A stretch of 64,000 bases of DNA, taken from contig CACVBU010000902.1 of the NCBI GenBank assembly GCA_902728285.1, forward strand, positions 496,001 through 560,000, written 5' to 3'. Shown here one piece after another: positions 24,405 through 35,559 of this stretch; position 1 is the first letter of the stretch; each line of letters opens with the position of its first letter. The notes under the pieces were generated by a model. The model did no database searches. It was not told the origin of the DNA and worked only from the letters and a program-made list of their open reading frames with translations. The translations under genes were made by a program, and so were the position numbers. This stretch comes from Clytia hemisphaerica (Eukaryota > Cnidaria > Hydrozoa > Leptothecata > Clytiidae).

Positions 24405-24795
24405 TTTGGTCAAACATCACTCAAAATATATTTTTTCATTCGGCAAACCAACTAAGCTCGACAGACCAGGAAAAGTCAGACCTCCAATTGAATATTTTCC
24501 TTTTAAGGACGATGAAAATCTGTGTGTTTGTAAAAACATTGATTTGTATTTAGAAAGAACAAAAACTTGGAGAGAGGGGAAAGGTCATTGTTATTGAGCT
24601 ATGTGAACCCCCATAAACCAGTAGTTTCTTCGACCGTCGCTGGATGGGTGTTAAAAACCTTATTTTTGGCAGGGGTAGATACTTCAACCTTTAAGGGACA
24701 TTCTACTAGGTCGGCATCAACTTCAAAAGCTTATGCTCAAGGTGTTCCAATGAAAGAGATTCTAAAAAGAGCACACTGGTCAACTTCAACCAGCG
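24405..24795 (+). pseudogene. DIRS tyrosine recombinase, C-terminal part (3'-truncated)
   Basis: Continues the recombinase that breaks off at 6918. Visible are LVKHHSKYIFSFGKPTK, a second-arginine box GHSTRSAST (HxxR), and the following AHWSTS histidine-tryptophan motif. The nucleophilic tyrosine expected about ten residues later is absent: after SDT the sequence turns into a Gln/Lys-rich run to a stop at 24840-24842. A frameshift near 24595 separates two reading frames (24406-24597 and 24567-24842). The DIRS element is therefore inactive apart from the CACTA insertion. Confidence 0.78.
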
Positions 24796-24842
24796 ATACA
24801 AAAAAGCAGCAGGAATCTCCAAAGAAACAGCAACAGGAATGA

Positions 24843-25031
24843 GTCCAGAAGCTTTAGAGTTTTCTCATCAAAATAGCTCACATCCAAATCATCAGGAATC
24901 AACACTTCAGTTGATTCAAAATCATCCTCATCTCTAACAATTTCAATTGGGATGTCTTCGTCAATGTCTAATTCATACAAGATTTCTTCAAGTTGTCCAG
25001 AAGGCTGCTCACCATCGCCACTTGTGGCCAT
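24843..25031 (-). CDS. Acidic open frame, possible first exon
   Basis: From a Met at 25029-25031 the frame reads MATSGDGEQPSGQLEEILYE and continues very acidic (about 65 residues, ending KTLKLLDS) before entering low-complexity Leu/Phe sequence over the DIRS junction. It could be the N-terminal exon of a transposase or host protein; no family is recognised and no downstream exon was found. Weak call. Confidence 0.25.
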
Positions 25032-26399
25032 TTTGATTTTATTTTGGCTCTTTCTGCAAGTGACTTATTGTTAAAATTATCAACTTTCGTCGACTTTTTG
25101 CCACATATTGTCGTAATTTATACAAATTATTAAACTTTCGAGTTTGGTTTCTATAGCTATCGAATAAATTATCATAATTTATGAAAAGAGAAGTTAAAAG
25201 CCATGAATAAAAACAATGATTATGTTTTTATGTTATGAAACAAGTGCGCTTTCAGACTATGACTTTTTGCTACGAACGCGTGCGAAATAATTTAGATGAA
25301 TACAACCACCTGCTGAAATAACATGGATAGATCTGCCCTATGCCTGCAAATCGAGAAAGTTATTATTCCTTCTATTTTTATAGAAGTTCCTTGGTTATAC
25401 ACGGCGCAAATTGCGAAAGATCGATAAAAGCACATGGTTAAATTTTGATGTTTGAACCGGTTTAAATGGATGAAATTGCTTGAGAATTATGTTTTTGATA
25501 ATAGCGGAACGCGCGTTCCGCATCCTTTGGCAAGATCTGCGTACGCAGGACGTAAATTTGTATATGTTCGAGAAATGCTACCGATTTGGTTCACGAAAAA
25601 ACCCCGAGCAAAGTAGACTTTTCTTTATTTTATAAAATAAAAGTGTTTTTGTAAAATTATATCGAGTTTGACAATCCAATCAAGTGCGAGATGTTTGTTT
25701 TTATGTCGTTGCTGCTACTTTTACTTTTGCAGTCTTGCGAAACAAAGATGGCGATTTTTGTCAAGGCAGGATCCTGCTGATTTTTTAAGCTGGAAGGCAT
25801 CTTTTGGTTGTAAAATTACGTTACTGCTGTTCACACTTACTGGAAATTTTACTCCACGAGTATCATTCTTGAGGTTTTTTACCACTTCCTCTGGGAGAGG
25901 AGAGGAGAGCTGTCCTACAATCCACTTGCTAATGTGACAATGCGTGTGGCTGGTTTTTTTGTTGTCAACTTGAAATTTTCGATAAATGCAATGGTTTGAC
26001 AGATGGTTGTTTACCTTGTGGCATCCATACTGCATGGCACATTTTTGTGACAATTGATTGGAGTAACCATTCCTACTACATCAATTGATCTCATCGAAAA
26101 CTATTTTCATGGCTTGAGATCAAACCAAATATCTGCAACTGTCAAGTCATTTAAAGCAACATTTGGATTTCGAAATATTTTAGCATTTTGACCTATAATT
26201 TTATTGGAAATGTCATGTCGTGGTTAAACTTTACATTCAGCCGAACAATGATTTTTTTGTCATGTTGTCTATACACGGTTCAGCGTTTGAGAAACGCTTT
26301 TACGACAAAGATCATTCATACGCCATCGAATATTGGGTGATTGTGGTCAGTAACATTTGTTGAGGAGGTATGCTGCGAAGAACAGACACATTATTTATT
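25032..26399. other. Stretch without a supported gene
   Basis: A minus-strand open frame (25721-26053) contains a segment bounded by a plausible acceptor near 25930 and donor near 25850 (WIVGQLSSPLPEEVVKNL), which might be one exon, but nothing adjoining supports it. Around 26065-26175 the plus strand could encode SIDLIENYFHGLRSNQISAT, faintly reminiscent of the C-terminal region of THAP/P-type transposases; too short to call. Confidence 0.3.
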
Positions 26400-26562
26400 A
26401 ATGGACCTTAAATCGGAGTTTTTGACTTTTCTAAAAAAGCGATGCATTGTGGGATTATTTCGAGTGTATTACAAATAATATCTCTTAGGAACTCCTCGAG
26501 GGAATTCTATTGTAATACACATCGCTTTTTTAGAAAAATAAAAAACTTCAATAAGGTCTATT
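26400..26562. mobile_element. MITE of about 163 bp
   Basis: Inverted ends of about 48 bp share TTTTCTAAAAAAGCGATG and start ATGGACCTT / ATAGACCTT. No coding capacity. Flanks are AT-rich, so the target duplication is ambiguous. Confidence 0.65.
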
Positions 26563-28576
26563 ATTCAACACGACATAAGAAAAACTTTGTTGTAGTTTGA
26601 GATCAAGCAAACGCAAACATTACCAGATTCCCATCAAGATTCAATATTAATATTATGTAGCTATATATAATATAAAGCACCACAAGAAGGGGGACAAATT
26701 GTGAATGTTTTGGTGGTACATGGGATGTTTTGTCTGTGACATGTGATGCTTAATGACATTAAATTTTACATGTTAAGGCAGCAATCAGAAAATACACTTC
26801 CATTTTATTTTTAATCTTTTTAAGTCAGTAGTAGAAAATTTCAAATTCACTGCTGCTGGTGGTCATTATTCAGTTCAAACACTTTAAATAATTTCCAAAT
26901 AAAATAAGCTCTTTCACAGCATTTTCCTCAAAATTCCTGAACATGTTACTGGCAAAATGAAATGCATCCGGAGAGGTTCGTGATTGCTGCCTTATAATAT
27001 TGGAATGTTTCAAGGGGTTTGAAGTCATTGGATGATTTGCTTTTTTGATTGCATGAATGTATGAAAACTAGTGGTGAATTTATAAATTGAATTGAATTGA
27101 ATATATTTTCGCTGGAACACAGCAGGATAACCCCTTACAAAAAAAAAAGAAAAAAAAAAAAAAATAGATTTCTCTAATACAATGGGGAACCTAGAAGAAA
27201 ATGAAAAATTATTACAGAACTAAAGAAAAAATGAATAAACGATTATCATATCATAATATTAATAGTGACACAAAATAATGAATATAAGAAATATTTTTAC
27301 TTTTATTTTATGAAATTTCTTTGAGTAGTTTTATCTATAAAGTTCTTCCTGTTACACAACCCACCCCCTCCCACCCTGGGGAAACACACTAAGTTCATGC
27401 ACACACAATTACGCACACACACACACACACACACCCACACCATAGCACACGAAAAGTCCATAGTGAGGACCTCATTCGCAACCCGTTAAAGTGAGGACCT
27501 ACACAAAAAAGTCTATATCTTTAAATTAATGCAACCCACGGTAATAAAATTTTAGGTGGGGTTAGAGTAGACACTAATACGTAAAACAGCCCTAATAACA
27601 CACCCCTATCTTTTAATTCAAAAATCCGTTATACCAAGGACCTGTGTCTATTTTTTCGTTTATAAGTACCCTTTAAAGTGAGGACTTCCCGGATTTCAGA
27701 AAATTCGTGTGCACAAACATGCAATCCGAGGACTTGAGTAAATGTTAATTATTAGTGACAGTCTGATTTGGTGTATGATGGAGGGTTGAGCACGAGTTTG
27801 TTGCGATGTAGTCAGAAGTAATTTTTAGAGATTTTAAATCAAACTTCTTAAAGGATTTGTGGGGGTTTTCCACTAGTCAGGAAGCATTTTCATCCTCAGG
27901 GCATAAGTCACTGTCTGGTAAAGAATAAACATCAATCTTTAGAGATTTCTCTTTCATAATACGGCAGGGACATTATGCTTCAATAAACTTAAAAGAAAAT
28001 CTTTTGTGCGAATTAATCAGACATTAATCTGAAATTGCACTGCTAAGGCTCGATGAGAGAGGAGGTGCTCTGCAAGGGTCTAAAATTTAAGGAAATACGA
28101 AATTTATGGTAAACTTCAAAAAGTTTGTCCTTAACAAGGTAAATATTATCGAAAAATTACACCAGGCTAGCCATAATGATCGATTTTTAGACAATTCTTT
28201 CCTGGGTCGGTTTTTAAAGACCTTAATTTTGGCCGCACACGGTCGCTTCTAGCAAAAAGCAAATTCAGGTTTTTTAAACAAAAAAAACGTCAAAAATGAC
28301 ATTTTTCGTTACGTTTCATTTTTGAGCCGTCTGTAAGTGATCTGGAAAAAATGGACGTGTAAATACAGACTTAAGGCGCTATCGGATTCAGTTCTTGGTT
28401 GAGGCTTTAAATCATTTAACAATTTGTAGTTGATTGAGTCAATGAATTTGTCGTACTTTGTTATAAAATTCGTAAATCACACCTCACAACTCTCATAGGA
28501 GCTAAATTTTCTCGTCTCAATAACTTTACTTATTGGTCAGCCAAGGAGACCCTTCAAATCCCTTCCGGCGATTNGC
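26563..28576. other. Gene-free stretch with simple repeats
   Basis: Contains a poly-A/purine run near 27138-27166 and a (CA)n microsatellite at 27407-27436. The words AAAGTGAGGAC / TAGTGAGGAC recur three times (27460, 27488, 27675). One base is N at 28574. No supported gene. Confidence 0.5.
27407..27436. repeat. (CA)n microsatellite
   Basis: Uninterrupted alternating AC of about 26-30 bp, flanked by further ACACAC islands at 27400 and 27438. Confidence 0.85.
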
Positions 28577-29405
28577 ACTTCAATTCTTATTCCACTCGTT
28601 AAATCCTACAAGAAATCATTAAATGACCCTAATAACTATCGTGGGATTAGCCTTATCCCAATTATGACTAAAGTAATAGAACTAGTTGTATTGATCAAAT
28701 GCCCAGACATCTCCAACCACACAGACTCTCAATTTGGTTTTGTAGCTGATTCCTCCACCCTACACGCAGAACTATTGATCTCAGACACTTTGAAATACTA
28801 CAATAATCGAGGCAGTTCCGTATACGTATGCAGTCTAGATGCTGAAAAAGCGTTTGATTCATGCAACTGGCACACCCTTTTCTGCAAACTACAAAATAGG
28901 GACATTTCAAACCAGGTCCTATCAATGCTGATAAAACTCTATCTGAATGGGTCTGCCATTGTTCACTATGCTGCCCATTACTCGAAAGAACTTTTATTGA
29001 CTCAAGGGGTTCGTCAAGGAGGCATCCTTTCTCCCTTTCTGTACAGCATCTACATTGAAGATCTCCTTCTCCGAGTGAAGTCTCTCCAGATTGGAACATT
29101 CCTCCCCAACAATCTCCACACAGGTATCATAGCTTATGCTGACGACATCATATTAATGAGTCCTACTCTCACTCACCTTCAAATGATGATTGACCATTGT
29201 ATCGATCACGGTGTCAGCAACTGTCTCAGGTACAATCAGATCAAGACCCAGTTTACAATATCTGGCAAAACTCCAATCAGAAATCCTGTTATCCGGATCG
29301 ACAACACTATCGTCCAGAAGCAGGAGACCCTAAAACACCTTGGCTTTCAGTGGGAGATTGACAAGAACATTCTTACTCTTAAAAGACATATGTTAGATCG
29401 CATAG
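28577..29405 (+). pseudogene. LINE reverse transcriptase fragment (CR1/L2-like)
   Basis: The frame is open and covers the RT palm: NDPNNYRGISLIPI, DSQFGFVADSSTLHA, SLDAEKAFDSCNW, QGVRQGGILSPFLYSIY, and the catalytic AYADDIILM box. The endonuclease domain expected upstream and the C-terminal thumb expected downstream are both missing: the 5' side is unrelated sequence and the 3' side switches at about 29400-29415 into Helentron helicase sequence. A truncated insertion or a chimera. RT identity is secure; the clade is approximate. Confidence 0.75.
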
Positions 29406-30881
29406 CATGCAATAGGCGTCGTCGATGAAAACAATATTGATATCTTAAAGGAAAGAATCGTTAATAAAGACCATCCTGAATACCCTAAGGATGCCGTACA
29501 TTTGTGGGCTGAAAACCAACCAGTTCATGACCACAACATGCTAAAATTGAGTGAGTTACCTGGCGAAGAAGTAAAAGTAGACTCAATAGATAAATTTCCC
29601 GACAAAATAAGCCCAGAAGATAAAGCTAATGCATTAAAACGAAGTCAAATGCAAAATGGAGGTCTAGCCCATAAGTTCACTTTCAAACTTGGTGCAAAGG
29701 TAATGATAACTTCAAATATCGATGTTGAGGATAAGCTTTGCAATGGTCAAATGGGTACTATAGAATATATAAAGTTAAACCTCGAGAGGAAAGTGACACA
29801 CATTTATCTAAGAATGGATGAAGATGATATAGGTACAAAAGCGAAAAATAATAACGATACTTATGGACGCGAGAATAACCTAGTGCCGATAGAAAAAATA
29901 GAGAAAGAGTTTGGTGTTAAACCAGGTAGACATCGCCCTTCAATCAAACGAATTCAATTTCCACTAATGCTAGCGTGGGCATGTACCGTACATAAAGTTC
30001 AAGGACAGACGTTTTCAAAAATTGTTTTCAATTTTGATTTATACGGCCAAAGATATTTTAATGCTGGTCAAGTTTATGTAGCCTTAAGCCGTGTTACTTC
30101 ATTGCAGGGTTTATACCTAATGGGAAAATTTAATACAAAAGCAATAAGATGTGACACTGAAGCCACAGAGGAATATAACTACATGAGAGAAAATTTGAGT
30201 TTGAAAACTACAACTGATGAAGAACTGCTTAATGAGAATGAACTCAAGATTTCACTTTTGAATGTACGCTCACTAAAGAAACATGCCATTGATATAAAGC
30301 ATGATAAATCAATTTATTCTGAAAGTGGTTTAATATTTATGACAGAAACTCAACTAGCAAATAACTCCGAAGAAGTTGAAAATATATTAACACCTTTATC
30401 ATTACATACAAACAATTCAGATGAACACATATATTCTAATACTGCTGCTGCATACAATGAAAATCAAATCCAGTTACTAGATGCCCACATCATCCCTGGT
30501 GCCACTTTATACAGTTTTAAACATTCTATGGTAAATTTTCCACTTAATATTATCCTTCTATATCGTCAACAAAATCTTGAAAATGATCTTTTTCTTTACA
30601 AAATTCGGCATTTGCGGGACATAGTTGAAAAAACCCATATCATTCTCGGAGACTTTAACAAAAACTATTATACTGCGGAAAGTAGCTTTTTAAAAGAATA
30701 CCTAGAAGAAGAGTACGAGATGATTGTTAAAGAACCTACTCATATTTCCGGTTCATTGATCGACCATGTTTACGTCCATAAAGATTTAAAAACAGAATTT
30801 GGAACTCGAACTTCCATACATAGTATATATTTTTCAGACCATGATGCAATTCAAATAAAATTCAAAGCCTTATTCGAATAA
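29406..30881 (+). CDS. Helentron helicase C-terminus fused to endonuclease (partial)
   Basis: The N-terminal ~190 codons are the last motifs of a Pif1-family helicase: KLGAKVMITSNIDVEDKLCN, WACTVHKVQGQTFSKI, and QVYVALSRVTSLQGLYL. A linker leads to an apurinic-type endonuclease domain: ELKISLLNVRSLKKH, FMTETQLA, IILGDFNKNYY, LIDHVYVHK, SDHDAIQIKF. Helicase plus a LINE-derived endonuclease is the defining architecture of Helentrons (Helitron2). The HUH Rep domain and helicase motifs I-IV are missing; the frame opens at 29406, where it abuts an RT fragment. The remaining frame is intact to the stop at 30881. It lies upstream of an RPA-like gene on the same strand, which some Helitrons carry. 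Confidence 0.85.
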   Translation, partial: HAIGVVDENNIDILKERIVNKDHPEYPKDAVHLWAENQPVHDHNMLKLSELPGEEVKVDSIDKFPDKISPEDKANALKRSQMQNGGLAHKFTFKLGAKVMITSNIDVEDKLCNGQMGTIEYIKLNLERKVTHIYLRMDEDDIGTKAKNNNDTYGRENNLVPIEKIEKEFGVKPGRHRPSIKRIQFPLMLAWACTVHKVQGQTFSKIVFNFDLYGQRYFNAGQVYVALSRVTSLQGLYLMGKFNTKAIRCDTEATEEYNYMRENLSLKTTTDEELLNENELKISLLNVRSLKKHAIDIKHDKSIYSESGLIFMTETQLANNSEEVENILTPLSLHTNNSDEHIYSNTAAAYNENQIQLLDAHIIPGATLYSFKHSMVNFPLNIILLYRQQNLENDLFLYKIRHLRDIVEKTHIILGDFNKNYYTAESSFLKEYLEEEYEMIVKEPTHISGSLIDHVYVHKDLKTEFGTRTSIHSIYFSDHDAIQIKFKALFE

Positions 30882-32031
30882 AACCATTATTATTATTATT
30901 GTTATTTTTACGGAGTTTCTCTAACCAACCCACCACCACCTCTACTCATATTTCTGGCTCATTAATATAACGACTTAAATTATCATAGTGAAAGCTACTT
31001 GCTAGTATTAACAATTTATCAGCATGAATCCTCAGGTAGCGTGTCCTGCCGCCCGGCGCTCGCACCACTATTTTACGCCCGCCATCCATCCGCCGCACGC
31101 CCATTGCGTAGCGGGCGTGATGTACCTGATATCAAATGTGCCCAACGCCAAATTTCGAGATATGAAAGGATTCACGTGGATCAAATGGCCTTTCACTCAC
31201 AAACTACGAATGCAAAGTCAGAGAAATCAATCGGTAATTATCTTTCAATTACTTTTTCTAAGATTACTTTCACTGATAATCGTTTAATCCTAGTAAACCC
31301 ATTTAGTTATAACATGTTTTATTTCTGTTGCTAGTAAACTAAGGTTTCAGTGGATTTTCTGTAGGGTTCCCACTCTTATGAAATCAAAAAGTGTTTCTTT
31401 TGGCACTTTTTTGAAAAGTTATTCTTTTTATGTTATTCTTTTTGCACTTTTTGTGAAAAAAGTGATTCTTTCTGAAAGTGACCACTTTTTGATTTCATAG
31501 TGCCAACAGTCAGGGAAAACCAGGAAAGAGGGTTATTTTCACGAAAGTTCAGGGAATTTCTTTCCAGAATCCTTTGAAATTGACGGTTTGTTGCCAATCT
31601 TGGAATCCCTATTTTTTTTTAAATTTTCCTTGTCAGGCTTAACCATGATGGTTGGCCCTCAAATAGTATAAATATTACTGATATCGGTCAAAGAAAAAAG
31701 TCTATTTTCACCTTGATGTCAGGAAAAACTACACTTTTTCAGTACTTTTGTCAGGGAAAATACTTCTGGGGAACTGCAGGGAACCCTGTTCTGAATTATC
31801 TATCCAAATCCTGTTTTGTTGCCTCGAAGCTATCTTTCATATAAGTTCAATGATAGGATTTACCACAATTTCCCAATTTACGTACCAACAATTGTTGCAA
31901 TGAGCTATATTTAACCTTTCAACCATATTTTGTAAGGGATCCAGACTTCTATAAAATAAAGTTAGAGATATATCACACTTTTCTCTTCATGAGTTTAAAG
32001 CAGCTGTCTTTTTTTTAATTTTAGAAACAAA
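30882..32031. other. Spacer between endonuclease and RPA-like genes
   Basis: Starts with an ATT microsatellite (30887-30905). A short GC-rich island at 31040-31115 gives overlapping open frames with no recognisable product. The rest is a hAT-like MITE (31362-31788), then a T-rich tract with a plausible splice acceptor just before the RPA-like start (about 32010-32025). Confidence 0.45.
31362..31788. mobile_element. MITE with hAT-like YAGGGTTCCC ends
   Basis: Ends are TAGGGTTCCC (left) and the inverted counterpart of CAGGGTTCCC (right), with TTCTG at both borders (31357-31361 and 31789-31793). Within it, 31372-31400 and 31478-31502 form another inverted pair around TATGAAATCAAAAAGTG. YAGGG starts are common in hAT elements, but those make 8-bp duplications, so the assignment is tentative. 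Confidence 0.55.
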
Positions 32032-33078
32032 ATGGCATCAAAGCGCAAATCAATAACATGTTACATCAACCAAACAAGCCCTATGAAAAGAAAACATATT
32101 AATTTTAAAATGCAAACATCTTCAAATCAATCACTGAGACGTGGTATATGTTTCAACACTGACTCGTGTCCAGAATTTAAATCGCTTGAAAGTTCTGGGA
32201 AAGCAGTAACACTGCGAAACGTTAAAGAGGTTGTTCCTGATAATCCAAACTTTGCGGAAATCATCTTTGATGATCATTCCACCATTGAAGTTATCGCGCC
32301 AGGTAGTATGTCATTTGAGCGACATGAATTGAAATCAGCACCCAAGAAAACTGTTAATGAAATAGCATCTCAGCCGTTTGATCCTATGGACAACTCTGTA
32401 ACCGTAAGAGGTGTCGTTACTCATGACAAGAAAGTGGTAAATCGTGGTGGTTTTGAACTCCTGGAGGGAATATTTGCTGACTCAACCGGCCAAATGCCAA
32501 TCTCAATTTGGTCATCCAACATAGAGATCTTCGTTAAAAACAGTGACAGCTGTTTCGAAATGAAAAATGTAGCCATAAAAGAACGAAACGGGATACTGAC
32601 TCTTACAACAAATTCCAACTCTACAATAACAGCGAACAATCCAGACAAAAAATTTAAAGTGCTGTATGAAAAACTCCGCAAGACACCAATCAAGCCAACT
32701 GACACCATTAAAGGCAAAATAAAATTTATGAAAGACTTCACTTGTGGGTCCAGATGTTCCATTTGTACAAGATTGGTTCAACATGCCCTAACCTCGCATA
32801 AATTCAGGTGCGTTCCATGCAATTCAATTCAGCCCGTCGAATCAGTGTCAAAAAAGGTTATTCTTGGAGTCGACCATTTGAATTTGATACTCCACAGTGA
32901 AGTGTGGAATTACACTTTATTTGGAGAAGAAGAAATTTCAGATTTCCTTCTTGGAAAATTTGTTGATGTAACCTATGTTGTAGAGTCAAACGAAATCACT
33001 ATTATCAAACTAGCAGATCAAGACACCAGTGGATCAGGAAATCTTGAAATTGTTAAAACTGCTGCAAAACAAAAGTGA
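32032..33078 (+). CDS. RPA-like single-strand DNA-binding protein of the Helentron
   Basis: A 348-aa intact frame. The N-terminus is basic (MASKRKSITCYINQTSPMKR). A central OB-fold-like region (about residues 115-205) contains SVTVRGVVTHDKKVV and GIFADSTGQMPISIW, and resembles replication protein A large-subunit DNA-binding domains. Residues about 240-265 hold a CSIC...CVPC pair of CxxC motifs, placed like the zinc ribbon of RPA70 domain C. Such proteins bind single-stranded DNA and are carried by many plant and some animal Helitron/Helentron elements. It lies 1.15 kb downstream of the helicase-endonuclease gene on the same strand. A T-rich tract ending in AG a few bases before the ATG suggests a spliced 5' leader. 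Host origin is possible but less likely given the context. Confidence 0.7.
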   Translation: MASKRKSITCYINQTSPMKRKHINFKMQTSSNQSLRRGICFNTDSCPEFKSLESSGKAVTLRNVKEVVPDNPNFAEIIFDDHSTIEVIAPGSMSFERHELKSAPKKTVNEIASQPFDPMDNSVTVRGVVTHDKKVVNRGGFELLEGIFADSTGQMPISIWSSNIEIFVKNSDSCFEMKNVAIKERNGILTLTTNSNSTITANNPDKKFKVLYEKLRKTPIKPTDTIKGKIKFMKDFTCGSRCSICTRLVQHALTSHKFRCVPCNSIQPVESVSKKVILGVDHLNLILHSEVWNYTLFGEEEISDFLLGKFVDVTYVVESNEITIIKLADQDTSGSGNLEIVKTAAKQK

Positions 33079-34173
33079 CAATTTATATTTTAGTGGGTTT
33101 TCACTTATATAGTTGATATTCTTTTAGTTTCGTTTAATTTCTTTGTTTACTTTTTGAAAACATAACATTTTTGAAGTGACTGTACTTTGGCTTTGCTTCA
33201 AGTTGTCTTTTAAAATTGACATTTGTAGTACACTAGTCAACCTAAAGGTGCACATTTGAATATTGGAGGATGTTTGCTTTTCTTCAGCTTTTTAGGATTT
33301 TTTTGTACATTTAAACAGTTCTTGACATTTTATTTTACCTAGACATTTGAAGTGTTAACCCTTGATAGTTTTGTTAATATTTTATTTAAAAAAAGATTTT
33401 TAGACATTTTGAACTTAGATATATAAAACTGAAAAACCCTGTACAGTACGAGTTTATATAAAGATTCATTTTACACATTTATAACAAACTCTTGACATTT
33501 TTTTAACTAGTTTACTTTAGTTATATATATTTTTAAAGCTTTTTGACATCATTTTAACCTATATTTTTAAAACTTAAAAACCCTGTACAGTAAGAAGTTG
33601 CTTCATATATTTTAAATAAAAACTTTTAAAAATTTTTGAACCAAGATATTTAAAACTCAAAAGCCCTGTACAGATAATATGTCTACCAAGATTTTACTTT
33701 TTGCATTTATGAAAGCTGTTTTAGATTTTTAACCTAGCTACATTTATTTTATTTTTATGATACGATGGAAAACTTTTGATTTTGCTTTTACCATTTATAG
33801 TTAGAAAAAGTTATCAAAATTTAAAATGCAACTTTTTGTCAGAGTATTTTTCTCACCAATAAAGCCCTAACTATTTTAAAGAAATCTCTAAAATCACAGA
33901 CAGGTCTTGGGGATTTCACTCCATTTGTTTTTCCTTTGAAACTTCAAATCTTTCTTTGAGGCATTATAACAGGCTGTTATGGGAACCACGACACCATTCA
34001 TTTTGCAAGTTATGGAAAAAGGTTAAAAAATACTAATTTTTGAGTGGCAATAAAGCTCCTGGTGATTATTAGATCTGTTTCGACTTGCTTGTAACAAACT
34101 AGATTTTTAACCAACTGAACAAAAAATCTTTGAAATAGCGCGCCATTTTGAAACAACGACGTCATCGAAAAAG
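33079..34173. other. Gene-free stretch with degenerate repeats
   Basis: AAAAACCCTGTACAGTA-like words recur at about 33434, 33579 and 33662 with nearby TTTTTGACATTTT and TATATATTTTTAA words: a degraded tandem repeat downstream of the RPA-like gene, possibly part of the Helentron 3' region. No gene. Confidence 0.45.
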
Positions 34174-34263
34174 TTTTATACGGAAGCACCCGAGTTAACC
34201 CGGAACTAACTAGTGGCAAATTTTGCCACTAGTTCGGATTATTTTGTGTGCTACCGTATAAAA
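34174..34263. mobile_element. Short hairpin MITE, about 90 bp
   Basis: The ends TTTTATACGGWAGCAC are inverted copies, and the centre is the palindrome CTAGTGGCAAA/TTTTGCCACTAG. The whole could fold into one hairpin. Non-coding. Confidence 0.65.
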
Positions 34264-35253
34264 GATTACATCATGAATAGATGATGGAAATTTTAAGTCC
34301 TACCTTTTTTTCATTCAAGAGAAGCTTAACTTTTAATTTTCCAAAATTTCCTTGTTCTTTGTGCAGAAAAATTTAGTAGGATATTCGAAAATGCTGACGT
34401 CAGCAAATACAAAATCTTTGTATAACCTTTTTGGAAAATACACCCAAAGTTGGCAAAAGTCACAAAGTTTCGATACCATATTAGTACGAGCTGGATAGCC
34501 ATGTGTGAAAAAAGTTTGAAGGGAGGATGATTTGTACCCCCTCCCCATGCCAGTAGTGTTAAGACATTGTGTTTAAAGGGGTGTCCGTCTACTACGCACC
34601 GCGAAATCAGTTCCCTTAGTAGGGTATTTCCCGTCCAGGCAAAAAATCCCGCAATTCCGTACAAACATTTTTAAGGTTGAGAGATGAAAGATTCACTTTA
34701 GCCCTTTCGGGGCTTTAAATTCAAAGGGTAAAGAACCACAAATTCGACAAACGCTCCTGTATTCCAATATACATGTTTTCGACAATTTGTTGTCCGTTTA
34801 CGGGTGTTCAAGGAATTACTAAAGATCGAAATTTTATGTTTGTGACACTTTAATTAGAGACAAATTTCATTTGGGCTAAAATAAAAATCTTTTTTATACA
34901 TCAGTAACAATACCTACAAATATTACATGTAAAAATACTACTGTTGACAATTACATCTCATATGTCTAATTGAATAAAAAACAATCCCAGGAGCTCGAGT
35001 TGAATGCAATGCTGCTTTTTCTGGGGAATCCAAATTATAGACGTCCAATTGTTTGATCATTGATCCTGACAATGTAAATAAAAAAGTCAACAGCAGCAAT
35101 AAAAAAACAAAGGATCTCTTAGGAAATTTCAATTTAATTTTGATTATTTTGCCTGGAAAAAAATTTGGCAAACTGAACGTTTTTGAGGCAATCCCGTGTA
35201 GCACCGTTACCCCGGTATTCTCGTATATAGTACGTTCACTCTAACTTGGATAA
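34264..35253. other. Gene-free stretch
   Basis: Minus-strand open frames here (34326-34664, 34938-35204) lack recognisable domains, and their sequence is low complexity. No gene, repeat array or RNA that I can support. Confidence 0.4.
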
Positions 35254-35559
35254 TAGCGAGGTTAAGTATCGGTAGATAACTCAGGACGACGGACGAATTT
35301 TTGAAGCCTTCGTTCGCGCTACGGCACTTTTCTACAGGCTAACCCGGAAGCAAGGCAGACATACCCCGGGCAAATATATCGGGTTTGCTCTAGAACACGT
35401 TTCCGTTCAGTTTCTCGTTCTAGAGCAAATCCGATATTTTTACCCGGGGTATGTCTGCCTAGCTTCCGGGTTAGCCTGTAGAAAAGTGCCGTAACGCGAA
35501 CGAAGGCTTCAAAAATTCGTCCGTCGTCCTGAGTTATCTACCGATACTTAACCTCGCTA
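35254..35559. repeat. 306-bp near-perfect palindrome
   Basis: The left half (from TAGCGAGGTTAAGTATCGG) is mirrored on the other strand by the right half (ending ACCTCGCTA). Only a few mismatches separate the arms, and the spacer around 35398-35415 is a handful of bases. GC-richer than its surroundings. It has the look of a MITE that is almost all terminal repeat, or of a recent inverted duplication. No coding sequence. Confidence 0.85.

Noticed and set aside
26065-26175. Possible THAP/P-element transposase remnant
   Set aside because: Only about 30 residues of vague resemblance with stops on either side.
31024-31334. Two overlapping plus-strand frames in a GC-rich island
   Set aside because: No recognisable domain; the GC island simply lacks stops.
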